From contig CAIIXF020000008.1 of the NCBI GenBank assembly GCA_903813345.2, forward strand, positions 7,264,366 through 7,328,365: a stretch of 64,000 nucleotides of DNA, given 5' to 3'. A model generated the notes under the pieces. It was not told the DNA's origin. It saw only the letters and a program-made list of their open reading frames with translations, and ran no database searches. The stretch comes from Owenia fusiformis. Its lineage: Eukaryota; Annelida; Polychaeta; Sabellida; Oweniidae. Shown here piece by piece: positions 45,701-57,576 of the stretch (positions are counted from its first letter, which is position 1; each line of letters opens with the position of its first letter). A program made the position numbers and the translations under genes.

Positions 45701-48700
45701 AAAAAGGTCTGCAACATCATGAAGGTGGCACTTTTTTGTGTCACCCTGTACTATTATGAAGTCATATTGAAATAGTCATATTGAAATAGTCAATGAAGTT
45801 GAGAGGGAGGCAAATGCTGATATTCTGTTTATTGGTTCAGGCCCAAAGGCTTTAATCTATCATTTCTTGTGCTGTATTGTTTTAATTGATTCCATCTACA
45901 GGTATCTCAGGACAATCCTATAGGGCTTCCTATGGATAAATTTTCACTGTTTATTGGTTAAAAGTTTAATAAAGTGAATAAAATTTGATTTAACAAGGTA
46001 TTTTGAATGTAATTTCATAGTCTGAATGTCATAGAAAATGCCAGAAAATGATATGTAATGTATTCTGATTTCCTGTGAGAATTTTTGTTCAAACATGACT
46101 CGGTGATTTACAGTTTAAACGCAAGCTTGCTGAATGAATTATGTCTTTAATTAAAGTTGTTTGGCTCAACATAGACAGTAAATATTTATTTACTTCCTTT
46201 CTCTAATTTTACTGTTCGTTAATTAAACTGACCAGTCAATTTTGATCATGATGAAGTGCGTGTCATTTGCATCACTACGTTTACAAGAAGAAAATCTTGA
46301 GTTTCATGACAGACCTAAATAATGGCATGTGATTGTAAACCGATTCACTAAACAGTAAAACCTGTATAAAGTGAACAGGAGCCAGAAAGTGTTCGCTGTA
46401 GGTAGGTGTTCACTACAGAGAGGGGATTTTATATAGGAGTCAATGTAAAATGTGTCTTGAAGTGGTGTGCACGAGACACAGGTGTTCACTAGAGAGAGGT
46501 GTTCACTAAGACAGGTTTCACTGTACATGCAGGTAATAGAGATACCTACTGTTACATAGCCTTGCCCAAGTCGGTCTCTTTTACTATCTTGATTTCTATT
46601 ATGACCGCCTTGTAATAATTCAAGATCAGATAAGTGAAAAAATACCGACTTGGGCAAGGCTAACTGTTACAATATTTATTCATATACTATTGAAAAAACA
46701 TCCTCTCTGACCTAATAACATTATACCTGTGCTTTCAATGAAGTTATGCCAGTTGTGCCATGTGTGTTAACTTATTCATAAACTACATGCTAGCAAAATT
46801 ATTTACATGTTCACCACAAAGCAATGATAAATTGAACAAAATCCTCTAAAGAAAATAAGTCATGCGAATATTGATATTATTGTCCATACATGAACAGCTT
46901 ATAATCTAAACATCAATAATACTTAATTAATTTACGGGAATCCAATAATGCTTCAACAGCACCTCTTTTAATAGTTACAACATGACAGAAAAATATGACA
47001 ATAATCATAACATACAGATATGTATGACTATCAAAGCTGTCAACTGGTCTTTTTCAAATCCAACAGAAAATTATTTTTTCCATTAATCTATTTTCTTGTC
47101 TTCTAGAAGAATTAGAATTACCAAGAAGTCTATGTACTCATATAATACAACATTCAGATGATAGTATAAATCTACCATTAATGTATTGCCCTAACCCATA
47201 CAATTTTTATTGCCCTAATCTATTTTTGTATTGGCCTTATCTATACCATTTTCCCCAAATCCATACATGATTATATTGCCCTAGTTTATAACATTCTTGT
47301 ATTGTACTGTACTTGGCCTTAGGAAACTAACACATACCATTTTATAAGACCATAATCCATACCATTTTGTATTTCCCTATCTCATATCGTTTTGTATGGC
47401 CCTCATTCATAAAATTTTGTATGGCCCCAATCCTTACCATTTCTTATGGCCCAAATCCATAATTTTTGGTACTAATTCATAGTACTATCATCTCTTATGG
47501 CCCTTATCCATACATTTTTGTATGGATGCCATTTTGTATAGACCTTATCCATACCATTTTGTAGGGCTATCCCATACCATTTACCCTCATACATTTTTGT
47601 ATGGTAGGAATCTATTTTTGTATTGCAGTTCCTGTACAAACCAACTACTGTATAGTCATTGTACATTACAAAATCATTTAGGCTTTAGCACAGCACAGAG
47701 ATCAATGATCATTTCCCCTACTTTAACATATCCCCGGAAACCTCATTGCTGAGACCTGTTTAGAACCTTTCCTGCTGTTGCCATATCCCACAATAAGCAC
47801 TGATTTCATTACCATGCATAAAATATTATGGAAGTCGCCTTTCAAATAAGAAAACAGGGAATATATATAAGTACAAAGAAAGAATTAGTTGACAGAAAAT
47901 AAAGATGCCCATAGTCACAATTGAATAGGACTGTAGGAATCCAAACATTTGGTCCAAATAGTGGCATTAAAGCCCAATAAATTCCTAATTATCATCAATA
48001 TATGGATGGGTATAGTTTGTAAGGAAGGAAGGGAAGATGAATGGATAAAAGTCATATATCAACCTATTTACAACTCGCCAGTGCAAAGGTTCCTTGTAAA
48101 GAAATTGCCTATGACTCTACTCAATAGATGGATTCTTGGCAACTATGTCTAATGATTATATTTTGTTCACTGTTAAAGGGCCAATAGCAATTTTCATCCC
48201 AAATAGCAATTGTCATCCCAAACAGCAATTGTCATTCCAAATAGCATTTGTCATTCCAAATAGCAATTTTAATCCCAGATAGCAATTGTCATCCAAAACA
48301 GCAATTGCCATTCCAAATAGCAATTGTCATCCCAAATAGCAATTGTCATTCCAAATAGCAATTGTCATCCCAAACAGCAATTGTCATTCCAAATAGCAAT
48401 TGTCATTCCAAATAGCAATTGTCATTCCAAATAGCAATTGTCATTCCAAACAGCAATTGTCATCCCAAATAGCAATTGTCATCCCAAACAGCAATTGTCA
48501 TTCCAAATAGCAATTTTCATCCCAAACAGCAATTGTCATTCCAAATAGCAATTGTCATCCCAAATAGCAATTGTCATTCCAAATAGCAATTGTCATCCCA
48601 AATAGCAATTGTCATCCCAAACACCAATTGTCATTCCAAATAGCAATTGTCATCCCAAATAGCAATTGTCATCCCAAATAGCAATTGTCATTCCAAATAG

Positions 48701-49857
48701 CAATTGTCATCCCAAATAGCAATTGCCATTCCAAATAGCAATTGTCATTCCAAATAGCAATTGTCATCCCAAATAGCAATTGTCATCCCAAATAGCAATT
48801 GTCATTCCAAATAGCAATTGTCATCCCAAATAGCAATTGCCATTCCAAATAGCAATTGTCATCCCAAATAGCAATTGTCATCCCAAATAGCAATTGCCAT
48901 TCCAAATAGCAATTGTCATCCCAAACAGCAATTGTCATCCCAAATAGCAATTGTCATCCCAAACAGCAATTATCATTCCAAATAGCAATTGTCATCCCAA
49001 ATAGCAATTGCCATTCCAAAGAGCAATTGTCATTCCAAATAGCAATTGTCATTCCAAATAGCAATTGTCATCCCAAACAGCAATTGTCATCCCAAATAGC
49101 AATTGTCATCCCAAACAGCAATTATCATTCCAAATAGCAATTTTCATCCCAAACAGCAATTGTCATTCCAAATAGCAATTGTCATTCTAAATAGCAATTG
49201 TTATCCCAAACAGCAATTGTCATCCCAAATAGCAATTGTCATCCCAAATAGCAATTGCCATTCCAAATAGCAATTGTCATCCCAAACAGCAATTGTCATC
49301 CCAAATAGCAATTGTCATCCCAAATAGCAATTGCCATTCCAAATAGCAATTGTCATCCCAAACAGCAATTGTCATCCCAAACAGCAATTGCCATTCCAAA
49401 TAGCAATTGTCATCCCAAACAGCAATTGTCATCCCAAATGGCAATTGTCATCCCAAATAGCAATTGCCATTCCAAATAGCAATTTTCATCCCAAACAGCA
49501 ATTGTCATTCTAAATAGCAATTGTTATCCCAAACAGCAATTGTCATCAAAAATATTAAGCCAACAACTTTGTTTTTCAGAAAAGAAGCGATTACAGATCT
49601 GCCAAGACATGTCTAAGCAGCTAAAAACTGAAGACTGGGAAAAGCTAGAAAAATTAATGGACATGAAAATCAAAGACTATACCAAACCCGACGATGATGC
49701 CAACCAAAGTAAGGCTAAGATGGAGTATCTACGGGTTTGGTTTTATGGCAGCAAAAAGAAAAATGACGATCATGTCAAAGGGTTTAATCAAACGCTGCGT
49801 AATATTGGACGTCATGATCTTGCGTCTCATTTGGCTGCGGCCACAGGATTTTATTAA
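42705..49857 (+). CDS. Coiled-coil and death-fold domain protein, 140 aa
   Basis: Two coding exons, 42705-42849 and 49580-49857, join in frame (AGAG|gtgagt ... tttttcag|AAAAGAAG). Residues 4-41 are near-perfect Leu/Lys/Glu/Asn heptads (LKKENARLKKENEQLKKENA), predicting a parallel coiled coil. Residues about 53-134 look like a death domain: helix-1 DMSKQLKTEDWEKLEKLM, then YLRVWFYGSKKKNDDHV and FNQTLRNIGRHDLASHL. These match the family's W..L...L, L..W and AL..IGR.DLA..L pattern. Such proteins act as signalling adaptors through homotypic death-fold contacts; the coil would set oligomer state. No caspase, kinase, TIR or NACHT part is present. The partner pathway is unknown. The 6.7-kb intron is mostly minisatellite. 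An ATTAAA at 49929-49934 may be the poly(A) signal. A CARD- or DED-like identity cannot be excluded by eye. Confidence 0.72.
43262..43620. repeat. 16-bp (32-bp higher-order) minisatellite
   Basis: ACACCTCTCAATGTGA and ACACCTCTCAATGTGT alternate for about 22 copies, so the true period is often 32 bp. It lies in the intron of the coiled-coil/death-fold gene. Confidence 0.9.
44160..45150. repeat. 111-bp minisatellite grading into short ATGGTACAAT units
   Basis: From 44166 to about 44780 a 111-bp unit (AGAGCCATGGTACAATATAT ... CTCCACTTTGCAATGT) repeats about five times with almost no change; one unit is 109 bp. From there to 45150 it degrades into short ATGGTACAATATAAGACCAT units, probably its ancestor. 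Long open frames on both strands are due to the multiple-of-three period. Confidence 0.9.
45596..45748. mobile_element. Mariner-type MITE, 153 bp
   Basis: TA|CAGGGTAACACAAAAAAGTG, CCAC at the left and GTGGCACTTTTTTGTGTCAC, CCTG|TA at the right. The inverted ends are 24 bp with one or two mismatches and TA flanks, typical of Tc1/mariner non-autonomous elements. Confidence 0.8.
46353..46523. mobile_element. TIR element with CAGTAAAACCTGT ends
   Basis: CAGTAAAACCTGTATAAAGT, GAAC at the left and GTTCACTAAGACAGGTTTCA, CTG at the right. The interior repeats GGTGTTCACTA(C/G)AGAGAGG, the reverse complement of the GTGAACACCT core of the nearby minisatellites. Confidence 0.65.
46548..46671. mobile_element. 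106-bp MITE with perfect 9-bp target duplication
   Basis: The element 46557-46662 has inverted ends TAGCCTTGCCCAAGTCGGT and ACCGACTTGGGCAAGGCTA (19 bp, perfect). It is flanked on both sides by ACTGTTACA, a perfect 9-bp direct repeat. A 9-bp duplication is typical of Mutator-like elements. One end of another copy is at about 13.83-13.85 kb (ACTTGGGCAAGGCTA). Confidence 0.85.
47190..47640. repeat. Degenerate CCATACNATTTTGTATGGCC repeat
   Basis: Diverged, irregularly spaced copies of CCATACCATTTTGTATGGCC and CCCTAATCCATAC. Each copy is itself partly palindromic (CCATAC / GTATGG). Located in the coiled-coil/death-fold gene intron. Confidence 0.65.
48181..49545. repeat. 19-bp minisatellite, about 72 copies
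   Basis: The unit is AGCAATTGTCATCCCAAAT, with two main variants (CATCCC or CATTCC; AAATAG or AAACAG) mixed along 1.36 kb. It ends about 34 bases before the acceptor of the death-fold exon. Variant order suggests several rounds of block duplication: strings such as the one around 48.9-49.0 kb recur around 49.1 and 49.3 kb. Confidence 0.92.
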
Positions 49858-50253
49858 TGGACAAATGGATAGAACAGTATATGGACAGTGTAGAATAAGG
49901 TAAACAGGACAATGCATACACATTCCAAATTAAAAGCAGATCAAAAATACTCTATGGATGACAAGACAGTTTATCCATGTTTTTATCAGTAGCTAATAAC
50001 ATGTCTATGGATGATGTTAATCTACATCTGTGTAATATTTTGGTTATTCTCCATCCCACATATGCATGTTTTATTAAAAATATCACATGGTATGCATAAA
50101 CTGAAAATATGAAATACCAATTATTTCATTTTATAGGTACTGAATTCATAACATAAATGTAGGTCCAAGATAATTTTCACATGGTATCATTTTGATGATT
50201 TCTCTGTATTCAATATCATAAAAAAATGTTTTGATAAAAATTACAAACATATA

Positions 50254-50539
50254 CAGGGTGTCCCAAAAAATTGAACAAACGTGGAATAATTCTGATGTGA
50301 TGAAATAAAATTCTTAAAATTTTTGTCATCTGACAGATAATGCAATTATCATAAAGATCTGAAAATTGCATTATGTAACTCTATTTAGTTTTAGAGAAAA
50401 ACTTGTTTTAGTAACATCACCAATTTTTCCATGTTTGGTGACCCAAGGCTACAGGATTTTACTAAAAGGGTGACTGAAAAGTTCACCTTTTTCGATGAAG
50501 GAATTATTTCATTTGGATACAATTTTTTGGGACACCCGA
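50254..50539. mobile_element. Mariner-type MITE (CAGGGTGTCCCAAAAA)
   Basis: TA|CAGGGTGTCCCAAAAAATTG at the left faces CAATTTTTTGGGACACCCGA|TA at the right, 20-bp inverted ends with TA flanks. The interior is non-coding. Confidence 0.8.
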
Positions 50540-52245
50540 TACATGGTATAGAATATGTATACTAGTATTTTCCTTTCATAGGGAGGCCTGAACAATGAAA
50601 ACTGTACATAATGATATTACATTTTATGGATTATTATCAGAGAACAACCCACTATTGAATTTGTAAACAATTACAGGCTAATGGCAATTTGAAATCTGAG
50701 AACTTTAAAGGGATGAAGAATGTGGGCCTTCCTGACCATTGGTACCATCCATTAGTATCCTATTAAGTTACAAATATTCCATCCTTATTCTGGTACTTTG
50801 ACCATCTTAATTTACCTCACTAAGAATGTTCCTAAGAGAGGAACTGTTAAAAGACTGACTTCTCTCATGATGAATTTATACCTTTATATATTTTCAGAAT
50901 ACACTGAAAACGAAATGGAATATTTGTTTTATTATTCATTCTTTTTATCATGTGATCAATAATCAGCCAATGGGAGAGTCGGAAACATACTAATGATATA
51001 ATAATTTCATATATCTGAGTACATGATATGTAATACCTCAATTCTCTGTTCATGAAATATAATAAGTTTGAATGTTTGATGTCATTCAGAAATACATTGT
51101 ATTATGATAAGATAACAAGTATTTTATCCTTTAATGATTTGCATTTATTGATCACAAGTTGTAGAGACAAAGCTTCGGAACTTTGGAAAGGAATAATTTT
51201 TTCCTGAAAAAAAAACTGGACCCAGATTATTTTTTCCAATTTTTCTCTGTATAAACTACACATATATCATACATAGTACAACTGATAAATGTCTGAAATA
51301 TTTTTTCAAAATTCAAGTCAAGTTTGTTTCTATTGATACCCACTTCAATGATCAAATGGTTTTCCCCTAGCCTTATAGACTGATAGGCAGGGCAATCATG
51401 ACTTTTGATTATTGGTACATGGTATAGATCAATCAAGCATGATAGAAGTACTATATACAGCCCTGGAGGCAAAACATAAATCTACCTATAAATAACATAT
51501 TATGATAGTCATATTTAATGTGAAATAATAAAACAACAAAACCTAACAAACTCAGTATTCTAATTTGCACAGAAAATGCAATCATTTATTTAAATCAAAT
51601 GTACCATATTTTGAGGGAAAACAGTGTACAATATGCCCAGAATAGCTGAAGAGGAATTTTGAGCACAGGCAAAGGTCCCACCTTGAAGGTTTCATGAACC
51701 AACGTCACACAGTTCTGCTTATTCAATATCACATGCTAGTATTAAGTGATTTTGACAAATCATTTATCCTATACTTATGACAAACAAAATATGTATTTTA
51801 AAAACATTCAGAGCAGATTTTCATGAATTTCATGTATCTAAACAACTTATTTAGGCACCAAAATTATGCTTTTCCTTGTTTGCTAATTTGTCTCATAAGA
51901 CGTCAACAACACCTGCTGATTGAGGTATTTATTGCTGATAAATCAATATTCTCCTAATTCAACTTGCGTCATTGTCTATGAAGTAGTGCATCCAAGGTTA
52001 CAATGTCACGCATCTCTATCAATTCTATGAAAAAAACATGATCCTTTTTTATGCTTAAACAGTAACATTATCGCCCAAAATAAACATTTACATACTTGTC
52101 AAGTCTTTTGACATCATGCTCTAATATTTTATGAATGTATTCTTTTTATTATGATATCATGGGAGAATCTATAACTGTCACAAAGTTTGATGTTCTTCCC
52201 ATGTCAGTTATCTGAAATTGCCCTTCTGTCCATACACAAGATCAC

Positions 52246-53412
52246 TCAAGTGCTGCATTTTAATATTAATAAAGTGCTCAGATCCACCAGATCACTTAAG
52301 TGCAGCATTTTAAGATCCACCAAATCACTAAAATGCAGCATTTTAAGATCCACCAAATCAATAAAATGCAGCATTTTAAGATTCATCAGATCACTAAAAT
52401 GCAGCATTTTAAGATCCACCAGATCACTAAAGTGCTGCATTTTAAGATACACCAGATCACCAAAGTGCTGCATCTTAATATCCACCAGATCACTAAAGTG
52501 CTGCATTTTAAGATCCACCAGATCACTTAAATGCAGCATTTTAAGATCCACCAGATCACTAAAATGCAGCATTTTAAGATCCACCAGATCACTAAAGTGC
52601 TGCATTTTAAGATTCACCAGATCACTAAAATGCAGCATTTTAAGATCCACCAGATCACTAAAGTGCTGCATTTTAAGATCCACCAGATCACTAAAATGCA
52701 GCATTTTAAGATCCACCAGATCACTAAAATGCAGCATTTTAAGATCCACCAGATCACTAAAGTGCTGCATTTTAAGATCCACCAGATCACTAAAATGCAG
52801 CATTTTAAGATCCACCAGATCACTTAAGTGCAGCATTTTAAGATCCACCAGATCACTAATGTGCTGCATCTTAAAATCCACTACATCACTAAAGTGCTGC
52901 ATTTTATGATTCAGCAGATCACTAAAGTGCTGCATTTTAAGATCCACCAGATCACTTAAGTGCAGCATTTTAAGATCCACCAGATCACTAAAGTGCAGCA
53001 TTTTAAGATCCACCAGATCATTAATGTGCTGCATCTTAAGATCAACTAGATCACTGAAGTGCTGCATTTTAAGATTCACCAGATTACTAAAGTGCTGCAT
53101 CTTAAGATCCACCAGATCACTAAAGTGCTGCATTTTAGGATTCACCAGATCACTAAAATACAGCATTTTAAGATCCACCAGATCATTAATGTGCTGCATC
53201 TTAAGATCCACTAGATCACTGAAGTGCTGCATTTTAAGATTCACCAGATCACTAAAGTGCTGCATCTTAAGATCCACCAGATCACTAAAGTGCTGCATTT
53301 TAAGATTCACCAAATCACTAAAATGCAGCATTTTAAGATCCACTAGATCACTAAAGTGCTGCATTTTAAGATTCACCAGATCACTAAAGTGCTGTATTTC
53401 AAGATCCCCCAT
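52246..53412. repeat. 33-bp minisatellite, about 35 copies
   Basis: The unit is ATCACTAAAATGCAGCATTT, TAAGATCCACCAG, with a main variant AAGTGCTGCATTTT. The period is a multiple of three, so frames stay open on both strands; the longest is 388 codons on the minus strand and spells an 11-residue repeat KMQHFSDLVDL. No promoter, splice or non-repeat coding context supports a gene. Confidence 0.92.
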
Positions 53413-54641
53413 ATCACCAAATCTGTATTATTTCATGCGCCTCTGACTGAGCGAGATGACACAATTCATCATGGTAATGATCAACAAAAGGTCACCTTTA
53501 GATGAACTAACTTCTTGAGGCTATATTTACACAGAATCGTGGCACTTGTTCCAAGTATTCAGACAATTATTAATTAGAATGTTCAGATGAGTACTTCAAT
53601 ACAACGTCTCAAGGCCTGGAAGGCACTCAAGGAGAATTACTTAGCGGAACCTTACTAATGAGTATAATGGCAATTGCTACTCTATACAGGAATTTCATCA
53701 CAATTGCATCATAATTTCTTATTAGAATTGAAGTCATGGTGAAACTAAGAATTACAACAAAATTGTTATGCTCTTGTGTCCTTACATTTTGTACAGTATA
53801 GTTTGCTTCTGGACTGTTGTGACATTATATCCCGAGCACTCAATTTAATTAAAACTAGTCTCTGAATAAGTTGCAATTTTACAGTTTAACAGCCCAGTCC
53901 TGCTGGTAGTGGCCATCACACTATGGGTTATAAATCAATTCAAACTCAGTGCATTGACATTTTCTCAATCAATTAGGAAATTCAAAAAAAACATTTCATT
54001 AAACGGTCAATTCTGGGTCAACTATGACATCAGAGGAAAAGTCCATATTTAGAAAATTAGAGAATCATCCTTCTGGTGACCTCAAGCTCTGGTTGGCTTT
54101 GGCGAATATTAACTAAAGTGAATGTAGAAACAAATCCATAGGGTTGTACCATTATAACAGTACCCTGACTTTACCCTTGGAATGTGTCCACCAATTGGGA
54201 TAAATAACTCTATACTAGTATAACCATCTAATAAGGATGCATCCGACAACTCTTGGCATTTTCATATTAGATACTGAGCCTTTATATTGCATTGGAGAAT
54301 TGAGGCAATAAGTTATATGGCAAACACACAGACTTGAGATGGCCTTTGATTGCTTCATTAGATTTATGTATAATGAAATCCCCTATTAAATCAGGGAATA
54401 AACAACATTAAGAATTTTATGAGGGCCTATACCTGCATTAACTGGCAATATCAATACTATTGATGGTAGAATGCGAGATATTGACACATAAGGATAAAAT
54501 CCCAATACAGGCCATGAACTGCTGTCATATCAAATTGAAAATATTTCCAACATAATGGAAAGTTATCATAGAAACCAAAATTCTTCATTTAGGAATGTTC
54601 CTATGGTTCTTATTTTTCAAATGTTATCTTGTTATATTGTG

Positions 54642-55076
54642 CAGGGTTGTCCAAAAAAGTGAACCCTTGCAACAAGCTATATCTCAGTTATTACCCAAAC
54701 TTATGTGTTAATATTCTCACATGGTTTAGAGGAAGGTCTAAGGTTTTTGTGAGTACCATGAAGGTCACTTTTAAGAAGAATGCATTAGAAATACAAAATA
54801 CCCCTAGATATGCTGGTTAGAGCAGTGAACAACTTCAAACATTCGCGTTGTAGCAGTCATCCAAAACAATGGAGCATTGATTGAGGACATCATCCAGAAA
54901 TCAGGTATGTCTGTTGATGCCATGTAACTTCTGCTAGATATAAAAATGAGTGACATTTATGGAACCCATAAAAACTTTAGACCTTCCTCTAAAACATGTG
55001 AGAATGTTAGCCCATTAATGAGAGTAATAAATGAGATATAGTTTGTTGCAAGGGTTCATCTTTTTGGACCACCCTG
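54642..55076. mobile_element. Mariner-type element with ~110-bp TIRs
   Basis: CAGGGTTGTCCAAAAAAGTG, AACCCTTGCAACAAGCTATA on the left faces TATAGTTTGTTGCAAGGGTT, TTTTTGGACCACCCTG on the right; the arms extend about 110 bp. Inside, 54838-54929 (plus) reads RVVAVIQNNGALIEDIIQ before a stop, which fits the conserved transposase C-terminus. A deletion derivative. Confidence 0.75.
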
Positions 55077-55131
55077 TAGAATGTTGCAGAATCAAACAAT
55101 ATTGTTATAAGTCTAGAAGATGAACCTCACA

Positions 55132-55240
55132 TAAGGCATTAACATGACAAAATGTGATCACTTTGGAAGTTACTGGAAATGGTTACAAAAGTGTTACAAT
55201 TTGTTACAGACACCAAACGCCAAAAGGTTAAAAAAGGTCA
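55132..55240 (+). mobile_element. Hairpin-family element, 3' end missing
   Basis: Starts ATAAGGCATTAACATGACAA, AATGTGATCACTTTGG and continues with TTTGTTACAGACACCAAACG, CCAAAAGGTTA. No terminal GTGGTGAC hairpin follows. Confidence 0.55.
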
Positions 55241-57321
55241 GAAAAATGTGACTGATTAAATTTGTTCTTGGTATCATCTCAGTGGAAATCTCCACTGAAA
55301 AATGTAAATCATTATCATGGATGAAAAATTAATGTTGTTATGAATAATACTGATGCACTATTTTCTTCAGCAAGTCTAAAAATAGGGGAGGGGTAAAAAT
55401 CTGATGGTTCTGTTAGAAAACACTGATCTTTAAAAGGAATTAAATTTGAGAAAAATCAATGAATGTTAAAGATACATTTAAGGGGGGGATATTGAAATGT
55501 AATTACATTTAGAGACATCCATATCAAATCATTGACTTGGTCCCTAACTAAGTTTTGCAATTAACCTTGGGAGTAAATAATAATGAAAAATGTGTTACAA
55601 TAGGATGGAGGGAAAAAATGATGGTCATTTATATAAATCCCTACCCAAATGGCATTAATCCAGGTATAAGCTGCCAATTATGGGGTTTAAATTGATATAT
55701 CCCGGGATAATCTATAATAAATCTCTAGAAATGCTTCAATAAATTTATATTAACTGACCAATCACAATAAAAATACAAGCACTTAGTTAGCTATTCTTCC
55801 ATAAGACCGTTCAACAAAAATTTTACAATGAAATCTTAATTTTCCAATTTTTTTATCCTTAAAAAGTCAAAAGAGATTTTACTCCTGTTAGACAACAGAA
55901 TTAAGATTTCATTTGAAATGAAGATTTACTTTCAAGACTTGTAAAAACAGCACAGAAATCATTTTGAACATAACATTATGTAGTTATAACATATCATTTG
56001 AGTAACTGTACTACCTGGATGGACAAACGTACAAACTGATAGATAGCAGGTTGCAGCTCATATTGTTAGCTTGAACATATTTTTGTCCTTTTTTCTTTTT
56101 GTTCTTCTATTATTTGGTATTTATTCTGCATGTCATTTCAAGATTCATTTTATTCTAATTTGCCATATCAATCCACTGTGTCCTGGCCAAACGGACATTT
56201 GTTCTATGAAGAATAGATGGAAAGATGGAAACTTGCTCTATAAATTATATTTTCTTAAACAATTTTGTGTCTTTAGATGTTAATTTTATATTTATAAAAA
56301 TATTAGCAAATACATGTACCATGTTTTTTTAAATCATAGTTATACTTATAATCATGTTTCATTTACATTAATAATTTTGCACCATCAGATATATACAGTA
56401 AATGGCCATAAAATCATGATCATTGGGAGTATACCAATGAAACTTGGGAGAATGAAAGAACATTGATACAAGGTTTAATTGTGCCAAATATGAAAACTAC
56501 TTTTTTGGCTCACCTTGTACAAACAGTGGCAAGAAATGCCTCATAAAGCACATATTAGTGCAGCATACAAACCTGGAAGAGTGCTGCTTATATGTGAGCT
56601 TATTCATAAGGCAGCTCATAACAAGGTTGAAAATAAAAATAGTTTTTCTGGCTTATTTGCAGGACTGTAATCATGTTTTAAAAAGCCCCAACAGTATTTT
56701 TCATGTACACTGACAAAAACAAAATTCTGAAAAAAAATTTCTGAAGATTTGTAAACAGCATAATAAAGAAATCTACTTTTTTGTCCCACCCTGTCCATGC
56801 ATCAGTACTTACATGAAATATTACATACATATTATATAACATTTATTGAGAACAGTTTTCCTTCCTTCTGTATCACTTTACACAAACTAACTAATCTAGG
56901 TTCCCTTTTACGTGATGTAACTGAGCGATATTGTTGCAAAATATAAATTAATTGACTGCAATATGTTTGTGGATGGTTCAAAATTCACATATACTAAGTG
57001 TGTTTACTTAAATACATGAAGACAGGTAAGGACTGATTTAGGAAGACCCATTTGTGAAAATATGTCTATGCATACAATACAAAATATCTATAAATATAAA
57101 ACAAATTATATATTACCAAAAGCAGCATTATGGTAATCAGTATTTCAGGAATGATGCAATATATGACATTTTCTAATTGAGGTCATGGTGTTTAAAAAAG
57201 TCAACAAAGGTCATTGTCGAGGTCAGGACTTTGAAAGGTTAAATGTAACAAAAGTCATTATTGAGGTCATGAATTTATAAACCGAGGTCACAAAGTCAAG
57301 TTTTAAAATTAATGCCACAAA

Positions 57322-57576
57322 CACTGTTCCACAGCTGGATGACTTTAACTGCAGTTAGCTTCATTCAAGATGGTTGCCAAAATTCTTTCGTTTTCGATAA
57401 ACCTCCGATTCCAGCTAAACTAAGTTGAATCTGGATTCCAAATGTTTTGCCATGCAAATTAATAAAGCTACGATGGTAAATAACCTCAAAAAATGGTCAA
57501 ACAACCGCGCATATTGGGGAATTTTAAAGAAAATGGCTTCACAAAAGAATCTCGGCAATCAAGCTGTGGAACAGTG
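57322..57576. mobile_element. TIR element (CACTGTTCCACAGCT)
   Basis: CACTGTTCCACAGCT at the left and AGCTGTGGAACAGTG at the right are perfect 15-bp inverted ends. ACAAA flanks both sides, possibly a 5-bp target duplication. The interior is non-coding. Confidence 0.7.

Noticed and set aside
47102-47190. Extra exon of the coiled-coil/death-fold gene after TTGTCTTCTAG
   Set aside because: The frame runs into a degenerate repeat without a donor, and the flanking exons already join in phase without it.
48181-49545. CRISPR-like array
   Set aside because: Units are directly contiguous 19-bp tandem copies without unique spacers, in an animal genome.
52246-53412. 388-codon minus-strand frame as a repeat protein gene
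   Set aside because: It coincides exactly with the 33-bp tandem array; frames on the other strand are open too, and there is no splice or promoter context.
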